Origin: Desulfobacteraceae bacterium | GTDB taxonomy: Bacteria; Desulfobacterota; DSM-4660; Desulfatiglandales; Desulfatiglandaceae | Assembly: GCA_030613055.1 (NCBI GenBank) | Contig: JAUWMR010000001.1 | Span: forward strand, 124,001 to 188,000 | Reading direction: 5' to 3' | Length of the DNA stretch: 64,000 bases | Shown here: positions 1 through 9,155 of the stretch, one piece after another | Layout of the letters: each line of letters opens with the position of its first letter | Numbering within the stretch: the first letter of the stretch is position 1 | Program-made: the position numbers and the translations under genes | The notes under the pieces: generated by a model | Seen by the model: the letters and a program-made list of their open reading frames with translations, nothing else | Told to the model about the DNA's origin: nothing | Databases searched by the model: none

Positions 1-1
1 A

Positions 2-2104
2 AAGGAAAATCCAAACGTGGTCTCTATTGAGGAGGTCATGGCCGTTAACGCATCCGGCACTGATTATTACCAGACCCAGTACAAAATAATTGAGAGCCGG
101 ACTGTTGCCCGTGAGGTTATCAAGCGCCTTCACCTGAGTAACAGTGACGAATTCTTTCCAAAACCAAGAGATACCCTTGTCGCCAATATAAAGCGTTCTA
201 TTCAGGAAACAATGACATCCTGGAAAGATGCCTTCACCGACCTTCTGACTCCGGAGGAAAACAGAATCGATACATCAGGGGAACAGGAAACGGATTCCGA
301 CCTTGTATCCAGGTTTATCGAGAGGATAAGGATTACACCTATCCGCAACAGCCGCCTCGTTGACGTGGGTTTTATGGCCAAGGATCGCGCCCTTTCCGCC
401 AAAATTGCCAACACCGTTGCTGCCGCTTATATTGACCAGAACCTTGAGACCAAGCTCAAGGCAGCCCAGGATGCTGTAAAGTGGCTCCACAACAGGATTG
501 ATGAAGAGCGCAAAAAGGTCGAAAAGGCCGAGCAATCCCTGCTTCGATACAAAGAAAAACACCACATCGTCACCGACTTTTCAAGTGATGTGGAAAAGGT
601 GACTGCCCAGAAACTTGCGCAACTAAACGCCCAGGTGGTGGATGTAGAATCAAAACGGGTCGAGGCGGAAACTCGTTACAGGCAGGCCATGGCCCTGACT
701 GGAACCCCGGATATGTTAGATTCCATTCCGGAGGTACTCGACAATAAATTGATCCTGCAGATCAAGTCAATGGAGGTTGAACTTTACAAACGCATATCCG
801 AGCTTTCCAAGAAATACGGACAAAAACATCCTCAAATGCGGGCCATTGCCGCCGAGTTAAAAACCCTTAACAAGCGGAAATCCCAGGAAATCAATCGTGT
901 CATAAACTCACTTAAAAATGAGTACCAGGTTGTAATGGCTAAAGAGAAATCATTGAAGGCATCACTTTCAAGACAGAAAAAGGAATCGCTTGATCTTAAT
1001 CAGAAGGCAATCGGGTACAGCGCGCTTAAACGCGAGGCCGAAAGCGTAAGGAATATGTACCAGGTCTTGATCAAGCGTTTTAAGGAAACATCTTTGACTG
1101 AAAACATGAGAACGGGTAATATTCGTATCATTGATCGCGCTGAGACGCCGAAGTACCCTGTAAAACCCAGAAAAAGGCTGAACGTGCTCTTAGCCGTTAT
1201 TGTAGGCCTTGTGACGGGCACAGGTCTTGCGTTTTTCTTCGAATATTTAGATAACACAATCAAGATCCCCGATGATGTCAAACAACACCTCAAGATTCCC
1301 TATCTTGGTCCTGTCCCCATATTTGAAGTAACAACCAGTCGTAAACCGGGGAACCAATACGCCGAACTGGTGACACTTCACTCCCCCAAATCAACGGCAA
1401 GCGAATCGTATCGCGGCATACGCACCAGCGTTCTCCTTTCTTCTGCGGAGTCAGCGCCGCAAGTCATCCTGATTACCAGCGCAGGTCCCAGGGAAGGAAA
1501 AACAATTACAGCGGCTAATCTTGCGATCACTATGGCACAGGCAGGGAGCAAGGTAATACTCCTTGACTGTGATATGCGCAAGCCCAAGATGCACAAGGTA
1601 TTTAATATGCCAAGGGATCGAGGAATCTCGAACCTCCTGGTGGGAAAGGGTAATCCGGAAAGCGATATTATTAACACCCAGATATCCAACCTTGATATTA
1701 TTCCCTGTGGTCCTATACCCCCAAACCCTTCCGAAATGTTAGGATCGGCCCGAATGGTAAGCCTGCTTGACGCACTGCGGAAACGCTATACACGGATTCT
1801 CATTGATTCTCCTCCGTCCACTGCCGTAACAGACTCGGTAATCCTCTCAAAATCAGTTGACGGCGTCATCCTGGTCATTCGTGCAGGCGAGACAGTACGG
1901 GAGTTCACAAAAAACGCCATAGGCCAATTCCAGGCTGTGGGCGCTAATGTGTTAGGTGCGGTCTTAAACTGCGTGGACATGTCAAAGGACAGCTATTATT
2001 ACTACCAGTATTATTACTACTACTATGGCGAGGATGGCAAAAAGAAAAAGTCGTTCCGGAGGAAAAAAAGCCCTAAAGGCCGCTATGATGGCCAAGAAGT
2101 GTAA
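2..2104 (+). CDS. Wzz-type polysaccharide co-polymerase fused to BY-kinase (5' partial)
   Basis: Inner-membrane tyrosine autokinase that controls chain length and export of an extracellular polysaccharide (Wzc/EpsB type). The reading frame is open to base 2, so the gene starts left of the window and the GTG at 17 is internal. The visible part begins inside the periplasmic Wzz domain, continues through long coiled coils (about 470-1000) and a GNVR-like segment, and crosses the membrane at about 1180-1240 after a proline-rich PKYPVKPRKR motif. The cytoplasmic kinase has Walker A AGPREGKT (1481-1504), Walker A' LLDCDMRKP (about 1556-1585) and Walker B ILIDSPP (about 1795-1816). It ends in a dense tyrosine cluster (1990-2028), the usual autophosphorylation site, followed by a Lys/Arg-rich tail. 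The cognate phosphatase follows after 3 bases. Confidence 0.93.
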   Translation, partial: KENPNVVSIEEVMAVNASGTDYYQTQYKIIESRTVAREVIKRLHLSNSDEFFPKPRDTLVANIKRSIQETMTSWKDAFTDLLTPEENRIDTSGEQETDSDLVSRFIERIRITPIRNSRLVDVGFMAKDRALSAKIANTVAAAYIDQNLETKLKAAQDAVKWLHNRIDEERKKVEKAEQSLLRYKEKHHIVTDFSSDVEKVTAQKLAQLNAQVVDVESKRVEAETRYRQAMALTGTPDMLDSIPEVLDNKLILQIKSMEVELYKRISELSKKYGQKHPQMRAIAAELKTLNKRKSQEINRVINSLKNEYQVVMAKEKSLKASLSRQKKESLDLNQKAIGYSALKREAESVRNMYQVLIKRFKETSLTENMRTGNIRIIDRAETPKYPVKPRKRLNVLLAVIVGLVTGTGLAFFFEYLDNTIKIPDDVKQHLKIPYLGPVPIFEVTTSRKPGNQYAELVTLHSPKSTASESYRGIRTSVLLSSAESAPQVILITSAGPREGKTITAANLAITMAQAGSKVILLDCDMRKPKMHKVFNMPRDRGISNLLVGKGNPESDIINTQISNLDIIPCGPIPPNPSEMLGSARMVSLLDALRKRYTRILIDSPPSTAVTDSVILSKSVDGVILVIRAGETVREFTKNAIGQFQAVGANVLGAVLNCVDMSKDSYYYYQYYYYYYGEDGKKKKSFRRKKSPKGRYDGQEV

Positions 2105-2107
2105 TCA

Positions 2108-2872
2108 TTGATAGACCTTCATTGTCACATCCTGCCAGGCGTGGATGACGGACCAGCCACTCAAGATGAAAGCCTTGCCATGGCGAGCGTCGCCGTGGAA
2201 GACGGCATCCATACTATACTGGCAACACCACATACCCTAAACGGCGTCTATTTAAACCCTGCCGGTGAAATCCTATCCAGGGTAGCAGAGCTTCAGCGAA
2301 CCCTGTCTGAAAAAAGAACAGGTCTCCGGCTGTATCCGGGCGCGGATATACACCTGTGCGCGCATATGCTTGATCTGATTGAGAGAGGGGAAGCTATTAC
2401 TATCAATAACGCCGGAAAATATATACTGTTAGAATTGCCTTCGCAGGCGATTCCCGTAGGCGTAAAGGATGAGATATTCGCGCTGAAGCTGAATGGTATT
2501 ACACCAATTATCACGCATCCGGAGCGAAATGCCGTGATCCAGCATGATCCGGACATACTGTACGAACTTGTTTCAATGGGAGCGCTCGGCCAGGTCACGG
2601 CCATGAGCCTGACAGGAGGCTTTGGCACGATGGCCCTGGGCTCAAGTGAAATCATGCTAAGGCATCGACTGGTTCACATCATTGCAAGCGATGCCCATTC
2701 AGCCGAAAATCGCCCGCCCGTTTTGTCCGCGGCGGTTGAATATGCTGAAGAGATCCTGGGAAGCCATGAGGAGGCTGCGCGAATGGTAAACGATATTCCC
2801 GGCGCAATCCTTAAAGGGGATATGCCTGATATTCCAGAGCCAATCCCATTGACACACAGGATCCGGCCCTGA
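2108..2872 (+). CDS. CpsB/CapC-type PHP-domain tyrosine-protein phosphatase
   Basis: Manganese-dependent phosphatase expected to dephosphorylate the tyrosine tail of the BY-kinase just upstream, so that the pair cycles during polysaccharide export. The protein (254 aa) opens with the PHP metal motif DLHCHILPGVDDG and has further metal-ligand motifs ATPHT, THPERN and ASDAHS, which is the order seen in CpsB/YwqE. The start is a TTG 3 bases after the kinase stop, with no strong ribosome binding site, suggesting translational coupling. Length is normal for the family. No other polysaccharide gene follows directly. Confidence 0.9.
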   Translation: MIDLHCHILPGVDDGPATQDESLAMASVAVEDGIHTILATPHTLNGVYLNPAGEILSRVAELQRTLSEKRTGLRLYPGADIHLCAHMLDLIERGEAITINNAGKYILLELPSQAIPVGVKDEIFALKLNGITPIITHPERNAVIQHDPDILYELVSMGALGQVTAMSLTGGFGTMALGSSEIMLRHRLVHIIASDAHSAENRPPVLSAAVEYAEEILGSHEEAARMVNDIPGAILKGDMPDIPEPIPLTHRIRP

Positions 2873-2912
2873 GCAATTCAGGTTTTTGTTTATTTTCGTT
2901 AAACATGCTTGT

Positions 2913-2918
2913 TATAAT
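2913..2918 (+). promoter_or_regulatory. Candidate -10 element upstream of ugd
   Basis: A TATAAT lies 69 bases before the ugd GTG start, in the only gap between the kinase/phosphatase pair and ugd. There is no good -35 at the proper distance, so this is weak evidence that ugd has its own promoter. Confidence 0.25.
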
Positions 2919-2986
2919 CATTTCAGTATGTTATTAGGTTTACATGCTTGAGCGCAGAAAGACCAGCGTAAAATTAGAGGAAAATT

Positions 2987-4369
2987 GTGAAATCTCGGTT
3001 TAAAAAAAACATCCTCTGTATCGGAGCAGGCTATGTCGGCGGTCCGACCATGGCAATGATTGCCTACAAGTGCCCTCAATACAAAGTAACACTCGTAGAT
3101 ATCAACCCGACCCGTATCGCCCAGTGGAACTCGGATAATCTTCCTGTCTATGAGCCAGGTCTTGACAAAATTGTCAAAGAAGTAAGGGGCCGGAATCTTT
3201 TTTTCAGTACTGAGATAGAAAAGGAAATAGGAGAAGCCGAAATCATCTTCGTCAGTGTCAATACCCCGACCAAGACATTCGGGGCAGGAGCCGGCATGGC
3301 CGCTGATTTACAGTACTGGGAGAAGACAGCCAGACAGATACGACGCCACGCAAAATCAAACAGTATCATTGTAGAAAAAAGCACCCTTCCGGTAAAGACC
3401 GCCCTGGCAATGGAAAGGATCCTCACGTCAACTAAAAACGGCATATATTTTGATATCATTTCCAATCCTGAATTCCTGGCAGAAGGCACTGCCATTAATG
3501 ATCTTGAAAACCCTGACCGGGTTCTTATCGGGTCCAGGGACACTCCCAGTGGCCTTAAGGCCAGAGATCAACTCGTTGAGATATACGCTAACTGGGTGCA
3601 TGAAGACCGTATTATTACCTCTAACATCTGGAGCAGTGAGCTTTCAAAACTTGTTTCCAACGCCTTTTTAGCGCAAAGGATATCATCAATAAACTCTATT
3701 ACTGCCCTTTGTGAAAAAACCGGTGCCGATATTATTGAAGTAGCGCGTGCCGTCGGAATGGACAGCCGTCTGGGGAACAGGTTTTTAAGTCCCAGTGTAG
3801 GCTTTGGCGGGTCCTGCTTTAAAAAGGACATTCTTAATCTGGTCTATCTCTGTCAGCACTATGGACTTGAAGAAGTAGCTTCTTACTGGGAGGGTGTTGT
3901 CAAAATAAATGAATACCAGAAAGAACGTTTCGTATTGAACATCTTAAACGGCATGTTCAACACTTTGGCAGGCAAGAAAATCTGCCTTTTCGGATTCGCT
4001 TTTAAGGCCAATACAGGAGACACAAGAGAGAGCCCCGCCATTTTCATCGCCAAAAGGCTGCTCGAAGAAAAGGCTGAACTGGTAATCACTGATCCAAAGG
4101 CGCTAAGTAATGCAAGAATCGACCTTGATGGTGTTGGCGAAAAGATATCTTATGTACAGGACCCTTATGAGGCTTCTTACGGATGTGATGCCATTGCCGT
4201 TATGACTGAATGGGATGTATATGCGCGCCTCGATTTTGAGAAAATATACAGGTCAATGACTGAACTCGCATTTATTTTTGACGGCAGGAATATCCTTGAT
4301 CATAAGAAATTATTTGAAATTGGCTTCAATGTCTTTCCTGTCGGCAAACCCGCATTGACGCATTTTTAG
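2987..4369 (+). CDS. ugd: UDP-glucose 6-dehydrogenase
   Basis: Oxidises UDP-glucose to UDP-glucuronate with two NAD+, supplying acidic sugar for surface polysaccharide. At 460 aa it resembles the longer, animal-type UGDH group (for example WNSDNLPVYEPGL). The NAD-binding motif GAGYVG is at residues 13-18. The catalytic cysteine is C277 in GFGGSCFKKD, matching the known active site, and the C-terminal UDP-binding domain is complete. The start is a GTG at 2987 with AGAGG about 7 bases upstream. The product is the substrate of the decarboxylase encoded at 4818-5768, so the two genes form a UDP-xylose branch although a repeat element separates them. Confidence 0.95.
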   Translation: MKSRFKKNILCIGAGYVGGPTMAMIAYKCPQYKVTLVDINPTRIAQWNSDNLPVYEPGLDKIVKEVRGRNLFFSTEIEKEIGEAEIIFVSVNTPTKTFGAGAGMAADLQYWEKTARQIRRHAKSNSIIVEKSTLPVKTALAMERILTSTKNGIYFDIISNPEFLAEGTAINDLENPDRVLIGSRDTPSGLKARDQLVEIYANWVHEDRIITSNIWSSELSKLVSNAFLAQRISSINSITALCEKTGADIIEVARAVGMDSRLGNRFLSPSVGFGGSCFKKDILNLVYLCQHYGLEEVASYWEGVVKINEYQKERFVLNILNGMFNTLAGKKICLFGFAFKANTGDTRESPAIFIAKRLLEEKAELVITDPKALSNARIDLDGVGEKISYVQDPYEASYGCDAIAVMTEWDVYARLDFEKIYRSMTELAFIFDGRNILDHKKLFEIGFNVFPVGKPALTHF

Positions 4370-4382
4370 TTAAGACACGATT

Positions 4383-4460
4383 AAGTATTCAGGTATTTAA
4401 TAGACAAGATAACCCCGCGTTCCGCGGGGCAGGCAAGGATTAACTTGATTTTTTTGTAAT
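4383..4460. repeat. GACAGGATAAC-type element fragment
   Basis: This segment carries TATTCAGG, GACAAGATAACCCC, a GC-rich hairpin (CCCCGCG/CGCGGGG) and TTAACTTGATTTTTTT. The same order occurs at 61740-61810 and, inverted, at 24745-24821, so this is a truncated member of that family. It stops where the 4464-4766 element begins, as if the latter had inserted into or next to it. The GC hairpin just after the ugd stop might also act as a transcription terminator. Confidence 0.7.
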
Positions 4461-4463
4461 AAT

Positions 4464-4766
4464 TTAGCCCTTTGAAAACAGTACCGGGACATGGGGATCT
4501 CTTTTTTAAAAGCCGCATCACAAATTCACCTAATGCCAGCAACACGCCCCCAGGGCTTTGACCATGGGCTCGGAGAAGGCTTGCCTGCCGTCCGGCTGGC
4601 AGGCAGTGATGGCGGTTTTAATGATGAAGATTTCTACATGGGGCTGTCCGTTGCTTGAATTTCAGGTCCTAACTGCCGTGCCATGTAATGATGTAAGCAT
4701 ATGCGGCTTATAAAAAAGAGATCCCCACGTCCCTACAGGCTATGATCAATTTTATCAAAGAGCTAA
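4464..4766. repeat. MITE-like element, copy 1 (303 bp)
   Basis: A non-coding element with near-perfect inner terminal inverted repeats: 4493-4518 against 4701-4726, 25 of 26 bases, beginning GGGGATCTCTTTTTT. Outer arms run from TTAGCCCTTTGAAAA on the left to CAAAGAGCTAA on the right. A second copy lies at 13743-14053. The cores of the two copies are in the same orientation and the first ~60 core bases are identical, but the outer arms are exchanged: this copy's left arm matches the reverse complement of the other copy's right arm, and vice versa. It holds no ORF of note. It fills most of the ugd-uxs gap; nothing else is recognised there. Confidence 0.85.
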
Positions 4767-4817
4767 TTTATTGCGATTTTTTTTAATTCGTATAAATCCT
4801 GTTAAAAGAATTTTGTT

Positions 4818-5768
4818 ATGATCCACGACCTTAAACGAATACTTATCACTGGAGGAGCCGGCTTTTTAGGCTCTCATCTCTGTGACCGCCTTGTTACTGA
4901 AGGGCATGATATTTTATGCCTTGACAATTTTTTCACCGGTATTAAAAGAAATATTATACATCTGATTGACAAACCCAATTTTGAATTGATACGCCATGAC
5001 CTGGTGCAGCCCATTTTCCTTGAAGCAGATGAAATATACAATCTGGCCTGTCCCGCGTCACCTATCCACTACCAGTATAATCCTGTCAAAACTGTAAAAA
5101 CCAGCATTATGGGCTCAATCAACATGTTAGGTCTTGCAAAACGTGTAAAGGCCAAAATCCTTCAGGCCTCAACCAGTGAAATCTATGGCGATCCTACTGT
5201 ACATCCCCAAAAGGAAGACTACTGGGGAAATGTAAATACCATAGGGCTCCGGTCCTGCTATGACGAAGGAAAACGTTGCGCTGAAACCCTCTTTTTTGAC
5301 TATTACCGGCAAAACAGGGTCAACATCCGGGTAGTTCGTATATTTAACACCTATGGCCCAAGGATGCACCCGAATGACGGTCGCGTTGTCAGCAATTTCA
5401 TTGTCCAGGCACTGAAAAATATAGACATAACCATCTTCGGCGACGGAATGCAAACCCGTTCTTTTTGTTATGTGGATGATTTGATAGACGGCCTGATATG
5501 TATGATGAATGGTCCCGATGATTTCACCGGCCCCGTAAACCTTGGAAACCCTGATGAACACAGCATCCTTGAACTTGCCGAAACAATCGTCAGATTAACT
5601 GAAAGCAAATCCAGGATCATATTTGAATCCCTTCCCCAGGATGATCCCAGGCAGCGTCAGCCGGACATTTCTTTAGCCATGGAAAGACTCAACTGGAATC
5701 CAAAGCTGAATCTTGAAGAGGGGCTCAAGCGAACTATCAAATATTTCAGGGCACTTCTTTTTCCTTAG
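4818..5768 (+). CDS. UDP-glucuronate decarboxylase (UDP-xylose synthase)
   Basis: Extended short-chain dehydrogenase that converts UDP-glucuronate to UDP-xylose through a 4-keto intermediate, with NAD+ bound. The 316-residue protein has the Rossmann motif TGGAGFLG (residues 11-18), the substrate motif [10 protein letters not shown] typical of UXS, the catalytic Y148-x3-K152 in [11 protein letters not shown], and [15 protein letters not shown] followed by the NLGNPDE segment. These favour UXS over UDP-glucose epimerase or dTDP-glucose dehydratase. It uses the product of Ugd encoded upstream. The 3' end overlaps the convergent HoxU-like gene by 23 bases. Confidence 0.9.
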   Translation: MIHDLKRILITGGAGFLGSHLCDRLVTEGHDILCLDNFFTGIKRNIIHLIDKPNFELIRHDLVQPIFLEADEIYNLACPASPIHYQYNPVKTVKTSIMGSINMLGLAKRVKAKILQASTSEIYGDPTVHPQKEDYWGNVNTIGLRSCYDEGKRCAETLFFDYYRQNRVNIRVVRIFNTYGPRMHPNDGRVVSNFIVQALKNIDITIFGDGMQTRSFCYVDDLIDGLICMMNGPDDFTGPVNLGNPDEHSILELAETIVRLTESKSRIIFESLPQDDPRQRQPDISLAMERLNWNPKLNLEEGLKRTIKYFRALLFP

Positions 5769-6393
5769 GAACAAGGGCACCGACAGGGCATATCTCAACG
5801 CAGGCAAAACAATCCCCACATGAAAGGTCCGGCGCTTCGTTCTCGCCGTAGAAACTGATTATCGTATCAAATCCCCGCCTGGCAAAGGCCAGAAAAGATC
5901 TTTCCCGACTGTTCCTGCATACATGGACGCACCTGCCGCACAGGACGCATCGATTGGGATAGTAATCCAGAAACGGATGGTCTGTGTCTATGCCGGGCTC
6001 CTTTAAAAACTGTTCCAGGCGTTTCGGCTTCAAACCTATCTTCAGAAACCTGGCTATTCGCTGTAGTTCGCATTTTTTATTTGCAGGACAATGGCCACAG
6101 TCCACAACATGCACGGACAAGAGGAGTTGTAAGGCCGTGCGCTGCAAACGCCTCACAGGAGGAGTATCGGTCTTTACGACCATGCCCTCTTCAACCCTGA
6201 CAGTACATGAAGTTACCGGTTGATCCACCCCCTCGATGTCAACAAAGCACAACCTGCATGAGGCTGAAACCCTGTTAATGCCGTCTATGTAGCAGAGGTT
6301 GGGGATATAAATATCGTTGTCAAGACAGGCCTGAAGTAGATTTTTTCCCTCGTCCACTTCAACTTCAATATTATCAACAAGAAGTTTAACCAT
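5746..6393 (-). CDS. HoxU-like iron-sulfur subunit (NuoG N-terminal type)
   Basis: A 215-residue electron-transfer protein with four predicted clusters. A plant-type [2Fe-2S] site uses C34, C46, C49 and C63; a His(Cys)3 [4Fe-4S] site uses H95, C99, C102 and C108; two ferredoxin-like [4Fe-4S] sites use C149/C152/C155/C159 and C192/C195/C198/C202. This is the architecture of HoxU and of the N-terminal part of NuoG and [FeFe]-hydrogenases. The H-cluster domain of HndD/HydA is absent: the protein ends 8 residues after the PVGALVP segment. It is third in an operon with NuoE- and NuoF-like genes (8920 to 5746, minus strand), so it probably carries electrons between the FMN site and a partner enzyme encoded elsewhere. 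Confidence 0.88.
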   Translation of the reverse strand: MVKLLVDNIEVEVDEGKNLLQACLDNDIYIPNLCYIDGINRVSASCRLCFVDIEGVDQPVTSCTVRVEEGMVVKTDTPPVRRLQRTALQLLLSVHVVDCGHCPANKKCELQRIARFLKIGLKPKRLEQFLKEPGIDTDHPFLDYYPNRCVLCGRCVHVCRNSRERSFLAFARRGFDTIISFYGENEAPDLSCGDCFACVEICPVGALVPKEKEVP

Positions 6394-6474
6394 AATCTAA
6401 ATCCATACTAAAAATTGAATGTTGACGATTTTCGATTGGAATAGCAACGATACTCAATCATCAATCGCCAATCA

Positions 6475-8403
6475 TCAATCATCAACGGGCCGTTCGATAA
6501 CTGGCGCGAGATCCGGAGGGGATACCTTAATTACCGCGTTATATTCCGTGGGACAGGCGACCATGCACTCGCCGCATTTCACACAGAGAGACTGGTCAAC
6601 CCCTTTCTTCCTGTTCTTTGTGGTAAAGATGGCCTCAACCGGACAGCACCCCACGCATGCATCACAGCCACGGGCACACCTGTCCAGATCAATATAATAG
6701 GCAGTCAGCGGCCGGCACATGCCTGCCGGGCATCGCTTTTCCCTGATATGGGCCTCATATTCACCCCTGAAATACATAAGGGAAGTGATTACGGGGTTGG
6801 GAGCAGTCTTGCCAAGCCCACAAAGAGATCCATCCTTTATGTCTTCTCCTATGACTCTTAATTGCTCCAGGTCTTCTTCTCTGCCCTCCCCCTTAGTCAG
6901 TCGCTCTAATGTGTTAAGCAGGTGACGGGTTCCTATTCTACAAAAAGTGCACTTGCCGCATGATTCCTTCTGCGTAAAATCCAGGAAATATCGCGCCACA
7001 TCTACCATACATGTGTCCTCATCCATAACTACCATGCCGCCTGATCCCATCATTGCCCCGGCCCCTGTCAATGAGTCGAAATCAATGGGGGTATCCAGAA
7101 AATCAGGCGGAAGGCACCCGCCTGAGGGTCCGCCGATCTGGACGGCCTTAAACTCTCTCTTATTCGGGACACCACCACATATGTCAAAGATAAGGGTCCG
7201 CAACGTAACCCCCATGGGGATTTCTACCAACCCCGCATGAACGACATCCCCGACCACGGAAAAAATGGCGGTCCCAGGGCTGTTTTCCGTGCCAATTCCA
7301 CGGTACCAGACTGCGCCGTTCCCTAAGATTGGAGGAATAGAGGCAAATGTCTTGACATTATTTATTACGGTAGGCTGCTCCATAAAGCCCTTTTGAACAG
7401 GATATGGAGGGCGATATTGGGGCATGCCCCTTTTCCCTTCAATGGATTGGATCAGGGCTGTTTCTTCACCGCAAACAAATGCGCCGGAACCCTGGAATAC
7501 CTCTATCTCCAAATCAAACTGGGTCCCTAAGATGCCCTTTCCCAGAAGGCCAATCTCCTTTGCCTGCTGTATCGCTTTTGAAACTATTTTCACTGCAAGC
7601 GGATATTCCGCCCTCACATAGAAAAAAGCCTTCCGGGCACCCACAGCGTAAGCGCAGATAGCCATCCCTTCAATGACCTGGTGTGGATTGCTCTCCAATA
7701 TCGTCCGGTCCATATATGCCCCGGGATCCCCTTCATCTGCATTGCATATTACTATCTTATCCTGTTTACCGGCCTCCAGTGCAAACTCCCATTTTTTTCC
7801 TGTGGGGAATCCGGCGCCACCCCTCCCTCTAAGGCCGGAGTTTTTTACTTCTGTGACAATTTCTTCAGGTGGGAGCTCAAGCGCCTTGACGAGCGCAGAA
7901 TATCCTCCCTCGGCAATGTAATCATAGATGTCTTCCGGATCAATCAGCCCGCATTTTTCCATAACCACCCTTTTTTCCAGGTTGAACCGTGGAAAATCCG
8001 AGACCGGTGGAATCAAATCGTTTTCCTCCATCGCGCCCAGGACGTGCTCGAAAAGCGGATCACCTTTCTCAAGATAAGACTTGACCAGCATCTTTGCCTT
8101 ACCAGGCGTTACCTGGTGATAAAAAATCGGTGGAAATCCGGGATTATCTATGATCACAACCGGCTCAGCATAACAATGACCGATACAGCCGACAGAATGT
8201 ATACGGGCATCTATGTTTCGTTCGGCTAAGACTTCAATAAACGCTTTCTTTGTCTCTAAGGCCCCTGAGGCAATGCCGCAGGTAGCCATACCTATATGTA
8301 TTTTTGGAACAGGAGCTTCCTTAAATGCATTCCGGCGGGCCTCGGCCTCCTGGCAGATGGAACCAAATACTTTACGGGGTTTTTCATTTTTAGCCGGATT
8401 CAT
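6475..8403 (-). CDS. NuoF/HndC-like NADH-binding flavoprotein subunit
   Basis: FMN- and NAD(H)-binding diaphorase subunit, 642 aa. An N-terminal thioredoxin-like [2Fe-2S] domain shows three cysteines (C42, C73, C77), a pattern I associate with HndC-type proteins. Next come the nucleotide/FMN motif GRGGAGFPTGKKW (193-205), an SLBB segment, and the NuoF [4Fe-4S] site (C482, C485, C488, C528). A C-terminal two-cluster ferredoxin domain (about 571-625) is an extension absent from NuoF of complex I. The start overlaps the upstream nuoE-like gene by 14 bases, so the two are translationally linked. This architecture occurs in electron-bifurcating hydrogenases and NAD-linked formate dehydrogenases; which of these, if either, applies here is not visible. 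Confidence 0.92.
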   Translation of the reverse strand: MNPAKNEKPRKVFGSICQEAEARRNAFKEAPVPKIHIGMATCGIASGALETKKAFIEVLAERNIDARIHSVGCIGHCYAEPVVIIDNPGFPPIFYHQVTPGKAKMLVKSYLEKGDPLFEHVLGAMEENDLIPPVSDFPRFNLEKRVVMEKCGLIDPEDIYDYIAEGGYSALVKALELPPEEIVTEVKNSGLRGRGGAGFPTGKKWEFALEAGKQDKIVICNADEGDPGAYMDRTILESNPHQVIEGMAICAYAVGARKAFFYVRAEYPLAVKIVSKAIQQAKEIGLLGKGILGTQFDLEIEVFQGSGAFVCGEETALIQSIEGKRGMPQYRPPYPVQKGFMEQPTVINNVKTFASIPPILGNGAVWYRGIGTENSPGTAIFSVVGDVVHAGLVEIPMGVTLRTLIFDICGGVPNKREFKAVQIGGPSGGCLPPDFLDTPIDFDSLTGAGAMMGSGGMVVMDEDTCMVDVARYFLDFTQKESCGKCTFCRIGTRHLLNTLERLTKGEGREEDLEQLRVIGEDIKDGSLCGLGKTAPNPVITSLMYFRGEYEAHIREKRCPAGMCRPLTAYYIDLDRCARGCDACVGCCPVEAIFTTKNRKKGVDQSLCVKCGECMVACPTEYNAVIKVSPPDLAPVIERPVDD

Positions 8404-8920
8404 TTTCCTGTTTCTCTCTTTCCTGTCTTTCTTTTTCTATCTGGAATCCAAGGACAATGCCTTCCACCTTGCTTGGAGCAACATGGCCATTAACATCCTC
8501 GTCAACAACGACCACAGGGGCTAAGGCACAGCATCCAACACATGCCACTCGTTCCATGCTGAATTCTTTATCAGGTGTGGTTTCACCATCTTTGATCCCG
8601 AGCTTTCGTTCAAAATTTTCAAGGATAATATCGCCTCCCTTTACATGGCATGCCGTACCGAGGCAAACTTTGATGTGATGTTTTCCCGGCGGATGAAATC
8701 GAAACTGATTATAGAATGTGGCAACGCCATAAACTTCACATGTGGGGATTTCCAGGTATTCTGCCACCATCTTTATGGACCCGGGCGACAGATAGGCATG
8801 CCTTTGTTGAATCATCTGGAGAATCGGTATAAGATTCCCCCTTTCTCTGCCAAAATCAGATAGTCTCAATGCAATATCATCTAATATCGCCTGGTCTTCG
8901 GCAACTATATCTGTATCCAT
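8390..8920 (-). CDS. NuoE/HndA-like [2Fe-2S] subunit
   Basis: A thioredoxin-fold [2Fe-2S] subunit of 176 aa that pairs with the NuoF-like protein. The cluster ligands are visible as C86-x4-C91 (CLGTAC) and C127-x3-C131 (CVGCC), the NuoE spacing. The N-terminal helical segment with GVATFYNQF is also characteristic. It is the first gene of the minus-strand set nuoE-, nuoF-, hoxU-like. The C-terminus is a short charged tail of Glu, Lys, Arg and Gln. Confidence 0.9.
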   Translation of the reverse strand: MDTDIVAEDQAILDDIALRLSDFGRERGNLIPILQMIQQRHAYLSPGSIKMVAEYLEIPTCEVYGVATFYNQFRFHPPGKHHIKVCLGTACHVKGGDIILENFERKLGIKDGETTPDKEFSMERVACVGCCALAPVVVVDEDVNGHVAPSKVEGIVLGFQIEKERQEREKQENESG

Positions 8921-9090
8921 AAAGACCCCAATAACACAGTTAACTACCCAGGTTGTCGGGCATAAAGTTCACGCCTTCCCGCCGACCGCCTGCCGGCAGG
9001 TCGAGTGCTCAAGTTCCAAGTTTTAAGTGTTTTTCATTGGACATTAGTTATTGATAATTGGACATTGGATATTTTTGTACTCTGTCTCAT

Positions 9091-9137
9091 CGTGTCCTTC
9101 GTGGTAAAAACTATGCCCCGATATATTGAGCTGTTAC
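9091..9137. repeat. Short interspersed repeat (CGTGTCCTTCGTGGTAAAAA ... GAGCTGTTAC)
   Basis: A 47-base unit with close copies at 35329-35374 (same orientation) and 45800-45846 (inverted). Each contains CGTGTC-TTCGTGGTAAAAA followed by CCCCGAT-TATTGAGC. The ends TATTGAGCTGTTAC match the termini of other small elements in the window. Confidence 0.65.
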
Positions 9138-9155
9138 GTTTGAGGCGACGCTTCA

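Noticed and set aside
6420-6475. CAATCATCAA short tandem repeats as a regulatory array
   Set aside because: A few imperfect units at the nuoF-hoxU gap overlapping the NuoF C-terminus; looks like simple-sequence filler.
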